36,442 nucleotides of DNA from Desulfobacteraceae bacterium (GTDB lineage Bacteria; Desulfobacterota; DSM-4660; Desulfatiglandales; Desulfatiglandaceae). The stretch covers positions 3,791,994 to 3,828,435 of the forward strand of contig CP070700.1 of the NCBI GenBank assembly GCA_020349865.1. Direction: 5' to 3'. Positions 7,039-16,047 of the stretch are shown here, in pieces. Within the stretch, counting starts at the first letter, position 1. The number at the start of each line of letters is the position of its first letter. The translations under genes were made by a program, and so were the position numbers. Under the pieces are notes generated by a model. It saw only the letters and a list, made by a program, of their open reading frames with translations. It was not told the origin of the DNA and did no database searches.

Positions 7039-8721
7039 ATGAGTTACTCGTATGCCTTATACATATCGCTTGCCATTTTTGCAGCTGGTTTAGTTTACAA
7101 AATATCCAACTGGTTTCGATACAAAATCAGCCCATATACCGGAACGAGCTCAACCTTGCGACGGGTTCTTACAGCTGCAAAGGGGATTTTGTTTACCTTA
7201 TTCAGCGCCAAGATCCTTATATTGCTAAGGGTTTTTATTCAAGATGTGCTTTGGCAAAAATGGCTACTAGAAAAAGATTTTCTGCGGTGGTTTGCCCACA
7301 TTTGTATATACGGCGGTTTCATGCTCCTGCTTTTAATGCATGGACTCGACGAACTCATTACCTCGGTCATCTTTGCTGACTACTATTCGACACTCAATCC
7401 ATTTATATTCTTGAGGAACTGTTTTGGTTTGGTCATCATCTTGGGGTTAGGGATTGCCATCTACCGAAGGTGTTTTTCAAGGGCATTTCGCCCAAGAACG
7501 ACCGCTGTGGATTATTACGCCATCCTCATCCTGGCTGTTATCATGATCTCTGGCATGCTACTGGAAGGGACTAAAATCTTGTCCCATTCCAAATATGAGG
7601 AGATGGTGCAAGAATATTCAGACCTAGATGAAGAAGAGACAGAACAACTTCGGGCCCTTGGCGCTTATTGGGTCCAAGAATTTGGAATGGCTTCTCCTCA
7701 TCTCAAAGGCCCTTTTGATAAGAGCACCTTGCAGCAGGGCGAGGAACTCCACGAGATGAGCTGTGCAGGATGTCACTCCCGTCCCCAGTGGGCCTTCGTA
7801 AGTTACGGCGTATCCAGGGTGCTGCGACCCATGGCTTCCCCCTTGGATCGGGCGAATGTCCACACCCTATTGTGGTATCTCCACTTCCTGGCATGCTTCG
7901 CGGGTTTGGCTTACCTTCCATTTAGTAAGTTTTTTCATATTCTGGCCACGCCCGTTTACCGCTTGGTCAATGCTGTCATAGAGGAAGGAAAATCAGACCC
8001 CTCCAATGTGGCCACTAAGCAAGCCATGGAATTGGACGCCTGTACCCATTGCGGGGACTGCACCAGCCGATGCTCTGTTGCAGTGGCTTTTAACGAAATC
8101 CCAAACCCCGACATCCTGCCCTCGGAAAAGCTAGCTGCATTTAGGGCCCTTCTATCTGGCAAGAGGTTGAGCAAAAAGACCCTTAAAAGGATTCAAGAAG
8201 CAAGCTATATCTGCACCGACTGCCATCGTTGCACGGATATTTGTCCGGTTGGCATCAATCTCGAGGATTTGTGGTTAAACCTGAAGAGCCATCTGGCTAG
8301 TCTTGGGTATCCCAAGCCTGAAGCATGGGCAAAAGAGGCCATAGGGGCTGATTTTGTCTTAACCAAGCTTAGAAATGGGGTTTTATCATTATCGGTTGTT
8401 GATGAAGCCTTTATGGATGAGATGGGCCGAGTTGATGCCAGTACCTTCTCTTCATGTTTTGGATGCCAGAATTGCACCAACGTCTGTCCCGTGGTCGGAA
8501 GTCACGAGTCACCACGGAAGGCCCTTGGTCTGTTGCCTCATGAAATTATGCATTGTCTTGCCTTGAAACAAAAGGAACTGGCCCTTGGCTCTATGATGCT
8601 GTGGGACTGTTTGACCTGCTATATATGTCAGGAGCAGTGTCCTCAGGGGGTATGCGTCACCGATGTGCTTTATCAATTGAAGAATTTCGCCCTCAAACAG
8701 CTCAAGCTGGAGGCGCGGTGA
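7039..8721 (+). CDS. Membrane-anchored HdrC-like fusion: cytochrome b domain, one heme-c site, four [4Fe-4S] motifs
   Basis: A 560-residue fusion. The N-terminal half has about six transmembrane helices in a NarI/DsrM-like arrangement, with candidate heme-b histidines at His87 (WFAHIC), His101 (LMHGLDE), His282 (WYLHFL) and His300 (KFFHIL). Between the last two helices a loop carries one CXXCH heme-c motif (CAGCH, residues 242-246), presumably extracytoplasmic. The C-terminal half is HdrC/DsrK-like with four CxxCxxCxxxC clusters starting at residues 335, 392, 473 and 524. A classical soluble HdrC has about 180 residues and two clusters. The fusion would place Hdr at the membrane and let electrons pass between the (mena)quinone pool and HdrB. 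It starts 85 nt after the predicted start site of the sigma-54 promoter and is followed 10 nt later by hdrB. Direction of electron flow cannot be read from sequence. Confidence 0.88.
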   Translation: MSYSYALYISLAIFAAGLVYKISNWFRYKISPYTGTSSTLRRVLTAAKGILFTLFSAKILILLRVFIQDVLWQKWLLEKDFLRWFAHICIYGGFMLLLLMHGLDELITSVIFADYYSTLNPFIFLRNCFGLVIILGLGIAIYRRCFSRAFRPRTTAVDYYAILILAVIMISGMLLEGTKILSHSKYEEMVQEYSDLDEEETEQLRALGAYWVQEFGMASPHLKGPFDKSTLQQGEELHEMSCAGCHSRPQWAFVSYGVSRVLRPMASPLDRANVHTLLWYLHFLACFAGLAYLPFSKFFHILATPVYRLVNAVIEEGKSDPSNVATKQAMELDACTHCGDCTSRCSVAVAFNEIPNPDILPSEKLAAFRALLSGKRLSKKTLKRIQEASYICTDCHRCTDICPVGINLEDLWLNLKSHLASLGYPKPEAWAKEAIGADFVLTKLRNGVLSLSVVDEAFMDEMGRVDASTFSSCFGCQNCTNVCPVVGSHESPRKALGLLPHEIMHCLALKQKELALGSMMLWDCLTCYICQEQCPQGVCVTDVLYQLKNFALKQLKLEAR

Positions 8722-8731
8722 GAGGTGGGAG

Positions 8732-9610
8732 ATGAGAGAAAAGTTTGCAATATTTCTCGGGTGTAACATCCCTGTCCGTCTAAAACAGTATGAAACAGCC
8801 TCCAGGGCGGTTCTAGGGAAACTCAGCGTGGAATTAGTCGATATCCCAGAGTTTAATTGTTGTGGGTATCCATTGAGAAACATCGACCGTAAGGCTTTTG
8901 TCCTCTCTTCGGCAAGAAACTTAGCGTTGGCTGAAAGGCAAGGCCTAGACATGTTGACCTTATGTCAATGTGGCTACGGTACGCTCCGTATGGCAGACCA
9001 TCTTATGAAAGAAGATGCTTCTTTACGAAGAGAGATTAATGCAATTCTTGCAAGAGAGGGCTTAAGATATCAGAGAAAGATTAGAGTGAGCCATCTCCTG
9101 AGCGTTCTCTTTCATGATGTGGGTGCTGAGGTGATCAGAGAAAATATAATCAGGCCATATGAAAATCTTAAGATCGCTACGCATTACGGTTGCCACGTCC
9201 TGCGGCCCAGCAACGTTGTCCAGTTCGATAATCCTGTTGCCCCGACCTTGTTTGATCAGCTGGTAGAAGCCACAGGGGCTGAGAGCGTTGAGTGGCCGAC
9301 CAGGCTTGACTGTTGTGGGGCACCGTTACTGGGAACCAATGATACACTCTCCTTGGATTTTGCTGAGAAAAAGATGGAAGATGCAAAAATGGCGGGGGCC
9401 CGGTACTTGGTCACTGCGTGTCCGTTTTGCCAAGTTCAATTCGACAGCGTCCAAGAGAGGATCGAATTTGAGAGGGGTACGAATCACTATTTACCGCCTA
9501 TCCTATATCCCCAACTCCTGGGGGCTTGTATGGGTTTAGACAAAGACACCCTCGGACTGGATAGCAACCGCAGGGATGTGACAGATATAGAGAATTACCT
9601 TGCTGAATAG
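8732..9610 (+). CDS. hdrB: Heterodisulfide reductase subunit B-like protein (two CCG domains)
   Basis: A 292-residue protein with two cysteine-rich CCG domains. The first has GCNIP near the N-terminus, FNCCGYPLR and CQCGYGTLR; the second has YGCHVLRPS, LDCCGAPLLG and ACPFCQVQF. In HdrB these cysteines hold two non-cubane [4Fe-4S] clusters that split a disulfide substrate. Length is normal for HdrB. ATG 8732 follows a GAGAGGTGGGAG ribosome-binding region and lies 10 nt after the HdrC-fusion stop, so the pair is co-translated. No methanogenesis gene is visible, so CoM-S-S-CoB is unlikely; the acceptor may be a DsrC-type or other low-molecular-weight disulfide (inference). No selenocysteine codon interrupts it. 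Confidence 0.92.
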   Translation: MREKFAIFLGCNIPVRLKQYETASRAVLGKLSVELVDIPEFNCCGYPLRNIDRKAFVLSSARNLALAERQGLDMLTLCQCGYGTLRMADHLMKEDASLRREINAILAREGLRYQRKIRVSHLLSVLFHDVGAEVIRENIIRPYENLKIATHYGCHVLRPSNVVQFDNPVAPTLFDQLVEATGAESVEWPTRLDCCGAPLLGTNDTLSLDFAEKKMEDAKMAGARYLVTACPFCQVQFDSVQERIEFERGTNHYLPPILYPQLLGACMGLDKDTLGLDSNRRDVTDIENYLAE

Positions 9611-9782
9611 ATATCCGTTCGAAGTCTCAATAGGCAATAAAGCAAAAGGCATAAATGCATCGTCAAATCGCGTGGCGTGAAGGGGGCATAAGTATTAGCG
9701 ATACCGGCTTGCATGTGGGTAGTGTTATTCCGGCATTTCAAAAGCAAATTCTTACCATTCAATGGTTGGAGAGAGGATGCAG

Positions 9783-10367
9783 ATGATTCAAGAACTATTC
9801 ATAAAGCCAGTTTTGGTATTTGGTTGTGGCAACCCGCTCTTTGGTGATGATGGGTTTGGCCCCGCAGTGATTGAGCATCTCATGATGCATTATAGCCTTC
9901 CAGATTCTGTGCTCGCCGTGGATGCGGGAACCAGTATACGCGATTTCTTGTTTGATCTTCTTTTAGCTCCCGTCAAACCTTCACAGATTCATATTGTTGA
10001 TGCTGTGTCTTTGCCTGACCGCCAGCCTGGTGAAATTTTTAAACTGGAGCTGGATAAGATCCCTATTCCTAAGGCAAGTGATTTTTCCCTTCACCAATTT
10101 CCTTCTGTCAACCTTCTTCGGGAGATGAATAGCCTCACCTGTGTTGATGTCCAGGTGTTGGCCGTTCAGGCAGGACATATTCCTGACTTTGTGCAACCTG
10201 GCCTTTCCCCGCAAGTACAGAAGGCAGTCGAACCGGCATGTAGGTGGTTGCTCTATCAAATTGGCAGGGCAGAGGGCGAGGATCGGGATGCGACTTCGGT
10301 TGTGTCAAGTACTGTTATGCGCCTTCCTGGAGGGACAAAAACCAAAGATCAAAAACAAACAACATAG
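9783..10367 (+). CDS. Hydrogenase maturation endopeptidase (HycI/FrcD family)
   Basis: A 194-residue protein of the nickel-dependent peptidase family that trims the C-terminal tail of [NiFe] hydrogenase large subunits. It opens with [17 protein letters not shown], the family's GxGNPLxxDDGxG motif, whose first acidic residue helps bind nickel, followed by VDAGT and IVDAV. Three in-frame ATGs (9762, 9777, 9783) are available; GGAGAGAGG at 9768-9776 favours 9783 (6 nt spacing) or possibly 9777. Its substrate is very probably the MvhA encoded at the end of this operon, which has a 29-residue tail after its DPUxxCxxH motif. It stops 14 nt before hdrA. The C-terminal 30 residues are low in recognisable structure. 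Confidence 0.92.
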   Translation: MIQELFIKPVLVFGCGNPLFGDDGFGPAVIEHLMMHYSLPDSVLAVDAGTSIRDFLFDLLLAPVKPSQIHIVDAVSLPDRQPGEIFKLELDKIPIPKASDFSLHQFPSVNLLREMNSLTCVDVQVLAVQAGHIPDFVQPGLSPQVQKAVEPACRWLLYQIGRAEGEDRDATSVVSSTVMRLPGGTKTKDQKQTT

Positions 10368-10381
10368 ACGGGGAGGAAAAT

Positions 10382-13300
10382 ATGGCAAACAAACCAATTG
10401 GCTCGGTCATGGTCGTTGGTGGCGGCATTGCAGGAATTCAGGCAAGTCTGGATTTGGCGGAATCAGGATACTACGTATATCTTGTGGAAAAAAGTGCCGC
10501 TATCGGTGGCGCCATGGCTCAACTGGACAAGACCTTTCCGACCAATGACTGTTCAATGTGAATTATCTCGCCCAAGTTGGTTGAGTGCGGTCGGCACTTA
10601 AATATTGAGCTATTCACACTGTCGGAAGTGGATTCTGTTTCTGGCGACGCGGGCGACTTTACAGTCAAGCTGAGACAAAATCCGCGTTACATTGACATGG
10701 ACAAATGCATTGCCTGCGGCTTGTGCTCGGAGAAATGCCCAAGGAAGGTTGATGATGAATTTAACATGGGTATAAGCAAGCGGAAGTCGGCCTACATCAA
10801 GTATGGGCAGGCTGTTCCGCTAAAATATGCCATTGATGGAAAAAGTTGTATCTATATTGATAAGGGAAGATGTGGGGCCTGTGAAAAATTTTGCCCAACG
10901 GGTGCCATTAACTTTGAAGAGAAAGAGACGTTTGTCACGATCCATGTCGGCTCCATCATTTTGTCACCTGGATTCAAGCCCTTTGACCCCTCCGTTCACA
11001 ATTTTTACGGTTATGGAAAGATTCCCGATGTAGTGACAAGTCTTGAATACGAACGGCTTCTATCAGCTAGCGGTCCAAACATGGGGCATCTGATAAGGCC
11101 ATCCGATGGTAGAGAGCCCAAAAGAATCGCATGGCTCCAGTGCATTGGCTCTCGGAACACAAATCCATATGACAATGGATATTGCTCCAGTGTCTGCTGC
11201 ATGTACGCCGTCAAGCAGGCTTTGGTCACTGCCGAGCACGTGCCAGGGGATGATCTGGATCAGACTATTTTCAATATCGATATCCGAACCCACGGAAAAG
11301 AATTCGAGCAATATTACGAGAATGCCAAAGCCAAAGGGATTCGATTCATAAAAGCACGACCCCGAATAATGCCGGGCAAAAATAATATTGGCGTTACTAT
11401 AGTCTATTTTTCCGAAGACGGCAGACGGGTCATGGACGATTTTGATATGGCTGTGTTGTCTATTGGCATTGAAGCGCCGGAAGACGGATTGGCCCTAGCC
11501 TCAAGACTCGGTTTTCAGCTGAATCGTTTCAAGTTTGCAGAGACCACCAGCTTTTGTCCGGTCACAAGCACAAAATCCGGCATTTTTGTTGCCGGCGCTT
11601 TCAGTTCACCAAAGGACATCCCGCAATCTGTTACGGAAGCTTCATGTGCCGCTGATGAGGCGGCAAAGATGTTGGCGGATTCAAAAGGCACCCTTACGAA
11701 TGTAAAAACCTATCCCGCGGAGCGTGATGTTTCAGGTGAAGAATTGAAAGTCGGTGTGTTCGTCTGTTCTTGCGGCATAAATATTGCCAATGTAGTCAAT
11801 GTGAAAGAGGTTGTGGATTTTGCAAAAACCATCCCCAACGTCGAATTTGTGGAGAACAACCTGTTTACTTGCTCTACAGATACCCAGAGCCTCATAGCCC
11901 AAAAGATCGGTGAATACAATCTGAACCGCATTGTCATTGCGGCATGCACACCCAGGACCCACGAATCGCTTTTTCAGGATACCCTAAGAGAAGCAGGCTT
12001 GAATGCATACCTCATTGAGATGGCCAACATCCGTAATCAGAACTCATGGGCCCATCAGAACGATCCCGAGAGAGCCACGCAAAAGGCCAAAGACCAGATT
12101 CGAATGGCTGTTGCCAAAGCTACGTTGAACAGTGCCCTTGATCGACTCAACGTGGCGGTTGTTCAAAAAGCGCTTGTGATCGGTGGAGGCCTTTCAGGCA
12201 TGACAGCAGCACTTGATTTCGCTGACCGGGGCTTTCAAACCATACTCGTGGAAGCAAAAGACAGACTGGGCGGGAACGCTTTGTCTCTAAACAAGACCTG
12301 GAAAGAAGAGCAGGTCCGGCCCATGGTTGAGGTACTTATTGAGAAAGTTGAAAGTCACGATAGGATACAAGTTTTCAAGAACGCCCGGATCAAGACGTGT
12401 AGCGGTTCGGTGGGAAACTTTATTAGCGATATCGAAGTCGGGGAGGCTGTCCAGGAAATCACGTACGGCGCTGTTGTAATAGCCACCGGCGCCAATGAAT
12501 ACCAGCCCACTGAATATTTGTTCGGCGAAGATGATCGAATTATGACCCATCTTCAGTTTGACCGTGAGCTGAGAGAGCACGAATCCCTTGCAAAAAAGGC
12601 GGAAACTACGGTCTTTGTCCAGTGTGCGGGGTCTCGGGAGCCGGAGCGCCCATACTGTAGTCGTCTCTGCTGCACACACTCGGTAAAGACTGCTATCACA
12701 CTCAGAGAATTAAATCCGTCCATGAACATTTTCATCCTCTATCGAGACATCCGGACCTATGGCCAATGGGAAGATCTGTACAAAAAGGCTCGGGATATGG
12801 GTATTGTCTTTGTACGTTACAGCGAAGACAAAAAACCCAGAGTTTACAAGGAAGGAAAGGGCCTTTTTGTAGAAGCTTACGATTCTGTCTTAAGACATTT
12901 GCTCAAACTGAAAGCAGACTATGTGGTGTTGGCATCGGCAATCGTTCCAAATGAAAACCAGGATTTAGTGGAGGTATTTAAGTGCAGCATAAATGCAGAG
13001 GGTTTTATGAATGAAGCCCACCCCAAATTGAGACCCGTTGACATGTCTGTAGATGGTTTGTTTGTAGCCGGGCTGTGCAATTATCCGAAGCCAATTGATG
13101 AGGCCATTGCCCAGGCCAAGGCAGCTGTGTCCCGTGCCAGCGCCATCCTGTCTAAAGAAACGATGCAGCTTGACGCTGTAAAGGCTTATGTCACGGAGCA
13201 GTGCGACGGCTGTGCATTATGTTTGGATGTATGTCCCTATAAGGCCTTGACGCTGGAAACGTATCGATCAAATGGTAGAAGTGCAAAGCGTATTAGTGTT

Positions 13301-13432
13301 GATGCAGCTGTGTGCAAGGGATGTGGATCGTGCCAAGCAACCTGTGCCAAGGAGGGCGTTCTTGTCCATGGTTTCACACTTGGGCAACTGAAAGCCCAGG
13401 CGGATGTAGTCCTTGCAGCCCTTCGGGAGTAG
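10382..13432 (+). CDS. hdrA: HdrA-like electron-bifurcating flavoprotein, double-FAD, selenocysteine-containing
   Basis: With the UGA at 10559-10561 read as selenocysteine (Sec60) the protein has 1016 residues. Module 1: FAD Rossmann motif (VVGGGIAG), TNDCSMU followed by IISPKL, where methanogen HdrA has DCSxCI, then [4Fe-4S] motifs [11 protein letters not shown] and CGACEKFCP. Module 2: an HdrA N-terminal-type domain ([16 protein letters not shown] ... ACTPRTHE), a second Rossmann motif (VIGGGLSG), and C-terminal ferredoxin motifs [12 protein letters not shown] and [11 protein letters not shown]. Canonical HdrA has one FAD and about 650 residues, so this is a fused form; only module 1 keeps the DCSxC/U site. 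The start has GGGGAGG 5 nt upstream. The frame after the UGA continues without interruption and keeps family sequence on both sides, so the UGA is not a stop. A hairpin at 10581-10601 fits a bacterial SECIS. Probably takes electrons from MvhD and splits them between ferredoxin and HdrB. Confidence 0.93.
10581..10601 (+). promoter_or_regulatory. Candidate SECIS hairpin of hdrA
   Basis: TTGAGTGC and GCACTTAA pair over eight base pairs (one G-U) around the loop GGTCG. The stem starts 19 nt after the UGA at 10559-10561. A GGUC-containing apical loop is the hallmark of the E. coli fdhF SECIS that binds SelB. Confidence 0.72.
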
Positions 13433-13490
13433 GAACTGATGTGTAGCTGAATTTGGGTTTGATCTTATAACAAGAGATGGAGGTATGGTC

Positions 13491-13922
13491 ATGACCGAGG
13501 TTTTTGAACCGGTTATTATCGGTTTTTTATGTAATTGGTGTGCTTACGCAGGCGGTGACCTAGCTGGCGTGTCACGCCTTCAGTATCCACCGAATATGCG
13601 GCCCATTAGGGTAATGTGCACAGGTATGGTTCATCCAGACCTTGTCGTCGATGCCCTAAGAAAAGGCGCTGACGGCGTCGTCGTCATGGGGTGACACCCG
13701 GGTGAATGTCATTACCTGGATGGTAATAACAAAGCTTTTGCCCGAGTTGATGCCGTGAAGATTGTTCTTGAAACCGCCGGCATTGATCCAGAGCGATTTT
13801 GCATCGAATGGGTTTCATCTGCCGAGGCGCCAAGGTTTGCTCAAGTTGTAACCGTATTCACTGAGAAAATCAGAGAGCTTGGCCCCAACGCGTTACAGGA
13901 AGTAAAGGCAAGTATCGCGTGA
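13491..13922 (+). CDS. mvhD: MvhD-like [2Fe-2S] subunit, selenocysteine-containing
   Basis: With UGA 13692-13694 read as Sec68 the protein has 143 residues, the usual MvhD length. It starts FEPVIIGFLCNWCAYAGGD, has MCTGMVHPD, then the family motif GxHPGxCHYxxGN as GUHPGECHYLDGN, and later FCIEWVSSAEA. MvhD carries a [2Fe-2S] cluster and passes electrons from the MvhAG hydrogenase to HdrA. Stopping at the UGA would delete half the protein, including the CHY motif. I chose ATG 13491, not 13485: the ribosome-binding site GGAGGT (13479-13484) touches the first ATG but lies 6 nt before the second. VhuD of Methanococcales is a known selenoprotein. Followed 56 nt later by the frhB-like gene. Confidence 0.93.
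13711..13727 (+). promoter_or_regulatory. Candidate SECIS hairpin of mvhD
   Basis: ATTACC pairs perfectly with GGTAAT around the loop TGGAT. The stem starts 16 nt after the UGA at 13692-13694. Same geometry as the hairpins in hdrA and mvhA. Confidence 0.68.
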
Positions 13923-13978
13923 TCCATTCGGTGTCAGTTGTTTCTCACAACTAACAAAGCACAATTTTGGGAGGAAGC

Positions 13979-15094
13979 ATGAAGACATTTCTCGACCTGG
14001 TTCAAGAGGTCCTAGACCCCAGGCTTTGCCATCGTTGCGGAGGATGTGTGGCTTTTTGCACAGCCATTAATTTCGGGGCACTTGAGATAGGTGAAGACGG
14101 AAGACCTCATTACAAAGACAAGGACAAGTGTATCGAATGTGGTCTGTGCTATGAGATTTGCCCCGAGATCGACGATCTAAGAGAGGAGACCAAGAGACGG
14201 ATTTCGTGGAGCGAGCCCGTGGGGCGCGTAATTGAAACCACCATCGCCCGTTCCGAGGACCCCCGCCTCAGTGAAATTGCTATGAACGGCGGGGTTGCCA
14301 AAACTCTCCTGCTGCATTTGTTCGACATGGGCCGCATTGACGGTGCTATTGTTACAAAGACAGTGGCGCCTTTCACATGCAAACCTTGGTTGGCCGTGAC
14401 GCGGGAAGAAATTATCGAAGCCGGGGCTTTTTATTTTGACGCCTCCCACGGCGTGTCACTCTTTGGAGAGAAATATTCGGCCTATCCACCCTTTCTTGAA
14501 TTGGTTACCCCCATGGCCAAGCAGGGCCTACGTCGAATCGCTTTTGTTGGCAGACCCTGTCAGATTGAGACGATGCGGCGGATGGAAACACTTGGTGTTG
14601 TCCCGGCAGACACCATCAAATACCATTTGGGACTCTTCTGTATGGGCAACTTCAGATTCGGCGAAAAGGAGCAGATAGAGATGGAGAAAATTGGCGGTTT
14701 CAAGTGGGAGGATGTGAAGAAGGTCAATTTCAAGGAAAGGCTTCAGGTGCACCTGAAGACCAAAGAAATCAGGCCCATCGAATTTAAGAAGCTGGACCAT
14801 ATAAAGCGTCATGCCTGTCAACACTGCGGGGACTATTCCGCCGAATTTGCCGATATCTCTTTTGGCCATTTAGGCGCCCCGGAAGGCTGGACGACTGTCA
14901 TCATTCGTACGCCAGTGGGCAGAGCAGTTTTTGCTGATGCCGCCCATGAGAAGCTGGAAATATTCGGTGGCACAAAGAATCGGGAAGTCGCAATTGGGGC
15001 ATTGAGCAAGGTTCGCTCGATGTCTGCTGAAAAGAAAAAGATGGCCAGAAACAACCGAGGAAAACTCGTAGAAATGGTGAGTATGGGGGAGTAG
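13979..15094 (+). CDS. FrhB/FdhB-like flavin iron-sulfur protein
   Basis: A 371-residue protein of the coenzyme F420 hydrogenase beta-subunit family. It begins with two ferredoxin-type motifs (CHRCGGCVAFC at about residues 16-26 and CIECGLCYEIC at about 51-61), followed by the FrhB N-terminal domain (NGGVAKTLLLHL) and the FrhB C-terminal domain (VGRPCQIETMRRM; HACQHCGDYSAEFADISFG; GWTTVIIRTPVG). FrhB proteins bind FAD and exchange electrons with F420 in methanogens; in bacteria without F420 the partner is probably ferredoxin or another carrier (inference). The real start is ATG 13979 with GGGAGG 4-5 nt upstream, rather than the TTG at 13967. Lying between mvhD and mvhG, it is probably a subunit of the same hydrogenase-Hdr complex rather than a separate enzyme. 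Confidence 0.9.
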   Translation: MKTFLDLVQEVLDPRLCHRCGGCVAFCTAINFGALEIGEDGRPHYKDKDKCIECGLCYEICPEIDDLREETKRRISWSEPVGRVIETTIARSEDPRLSEIAMNGGVAKTLLLHLFDMGRIDGAIVTKTVAPFTCKPWLAVTREEIIEAGAFYFDASHGVSLFGEKYSAYPPFLELVTPMAKQGLRRIAFVGRPCQIETMRRMETLGVVPADTIKYHLGLFCMGNFRFGEKEQIEMEKIGGFKWEDVKKVNFKERLQVHLKTKEIRPIEFKKLDHIKRHACQHCGDYSAEFADISFGHLGAPEGWTTVIIRTPVGRAVFADAAHEKLEIFGGTKNREVAIGALSKVRSMSAEKKKMARNNRGKLVEMVSMGE

Positions 15095-15105
15095 GAGGAG
15101 AGAAC

Positions 15106-16044
15106 ATGTCAGTCAAAATCGCCTCAGAGTGGTTAAATTCCTGTTCTGGATGTGAGATAGCTATTGTAGATATGGGCGAAAGATTATTGGATGTGCTTGC
15201 CTTGGTTGATTTTGTTCATATCCCGGTGATCATGGACCACAAGTACTTTGGGCAGCTGGGCGACCAGGAGCATATGAATATACCCGAGGCGACCGTAGGG
15301 ATTATTAGCGGTAGCATTCGCAATGAAGAACATATTGAAGTAGCAAAAGAGATGCGAGAAAAATGCAAGATCCTTATTGCCCTTGGTACATGTGCAACCC
15401 ACGGTGGCATTCCCACCCTTTCCAATTCATATAGTTTAAATGAGATTTTGGAGCGATACTATTCAACAGAAACCACGGACAAAGATTCGTCTTTACCCAA
15501 CGAAGGCATTCCGCCTTTATTGGATGCGTGTTATGCATTGGATGAGAAAATAAGCGTAGATGTTTACTTGCCCGGATGCCCACCTCATCCAGACCTGGTT
15601 TTTGCGGCGCTCACAGGATTGCTAAAAGGGGAGCCTGCCGAACTGCCAGGCGGAAGTGTTTGTGACACGTGTCCCACAATACGAGAGGGAAAAGGTCAAG
15701 TCAAGGCGCTGAAGCGTTTTCTACAATCACCCGATTACAACGGACCGGATGAACCGCTTGACAAGATGCGTTGCATGTTGGAGCAGGGACTGCTTTGCAT
15801 GGGCCCGGTCACCAGGGCCGGCTGCGGCGGAGAGAAGATGTTGGCCCGTTGTATTTCAGCCAGAGTGCCCTGCCGGGGATGTAACGGGCCTGTTAAGCAA
15901 GGGGGCAATCAGCTCCTGGATATGTTGAATGCCTTGGCGTCCAACGGTATTGACATAGGATCATTGGCAGAAACAACATCCCTTTTGAGATTTTCAGGTG
16001 CTCATGGACTGCTTCGCCCCACAAAAAAACAAAAGGAGGGCTAA
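15106..16044 (+). CDS. mvhG: [NiFe] hydrogenase small subunit, Mvh/group 3 type
   Basis: A 312-residue protein that carries the iron-sulfur relay between the NiFe site and MvhD. It has the proximal-cluster motif NSCSGCEIAI near residue 10, ALGTCATHGG, LPGCPPHPD, and later CLLCMGPVTRAGCGG-type and VPCRGCNG cysteines for the medial and distal clusters. There is no twin-arginine signal, as expected for a cytosolic group 3 enzyme. The ATG follows AGGAGGAGA and lies 11 nt after the frhB-like gene; its stop is 3 nt before mvhA, so the two hydrogenase subunits are translationally coupled. Confidence 0.95.
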   Translation: MSVKIASEWLNSCSGCEIAIVDMGERLLDVLALVDFVHIPVIMDHKYFGQLGDQEHMNIPEATVGIISGSIRNEEHIEVAKEMREKCKILIALGTCATHGGIPTLSNSYSLNEILERYYSTETTDKDSSLPNEGIPPLLDACYALDEKISVDVYLPGCPPHPDLVFAALTGLLKGEPAELPGGSVCDTCPTIREGKGQVKALKRFLQSPDYNGPDEPLDKMRCMLEQGLLCMGPVTRAGCGGEKMLARCISARVPCRGCNGPVKQGGNQLLDMLNALASNGIDIGSLAETTSLLRFSGAHGLLRPTKKQKEG

Positions 16045-16047
16045 GAC

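Noticed and set aside
6836..7042. 68-codon plus-strand frame before the HdrC fusion
   Set aside because: It contains the sigma-54 promoter and predicted start site; no ribosome-binding site; composition not protein-like.
10577..13432. HdrA starting at a TTG at 10577 as an independent gene
   Set aside because: The upstream frame from 10382 carries the first FAD motif in the same register, broken only by the UGA at 10559-10561 at a family Cys position.
13485..13694. MvhD as a 69-residue protein ending at the UGA
   Set aside because: The frame continues with CHYLDGN and the rest of the MvhD family; a truncated form would be half a protein.
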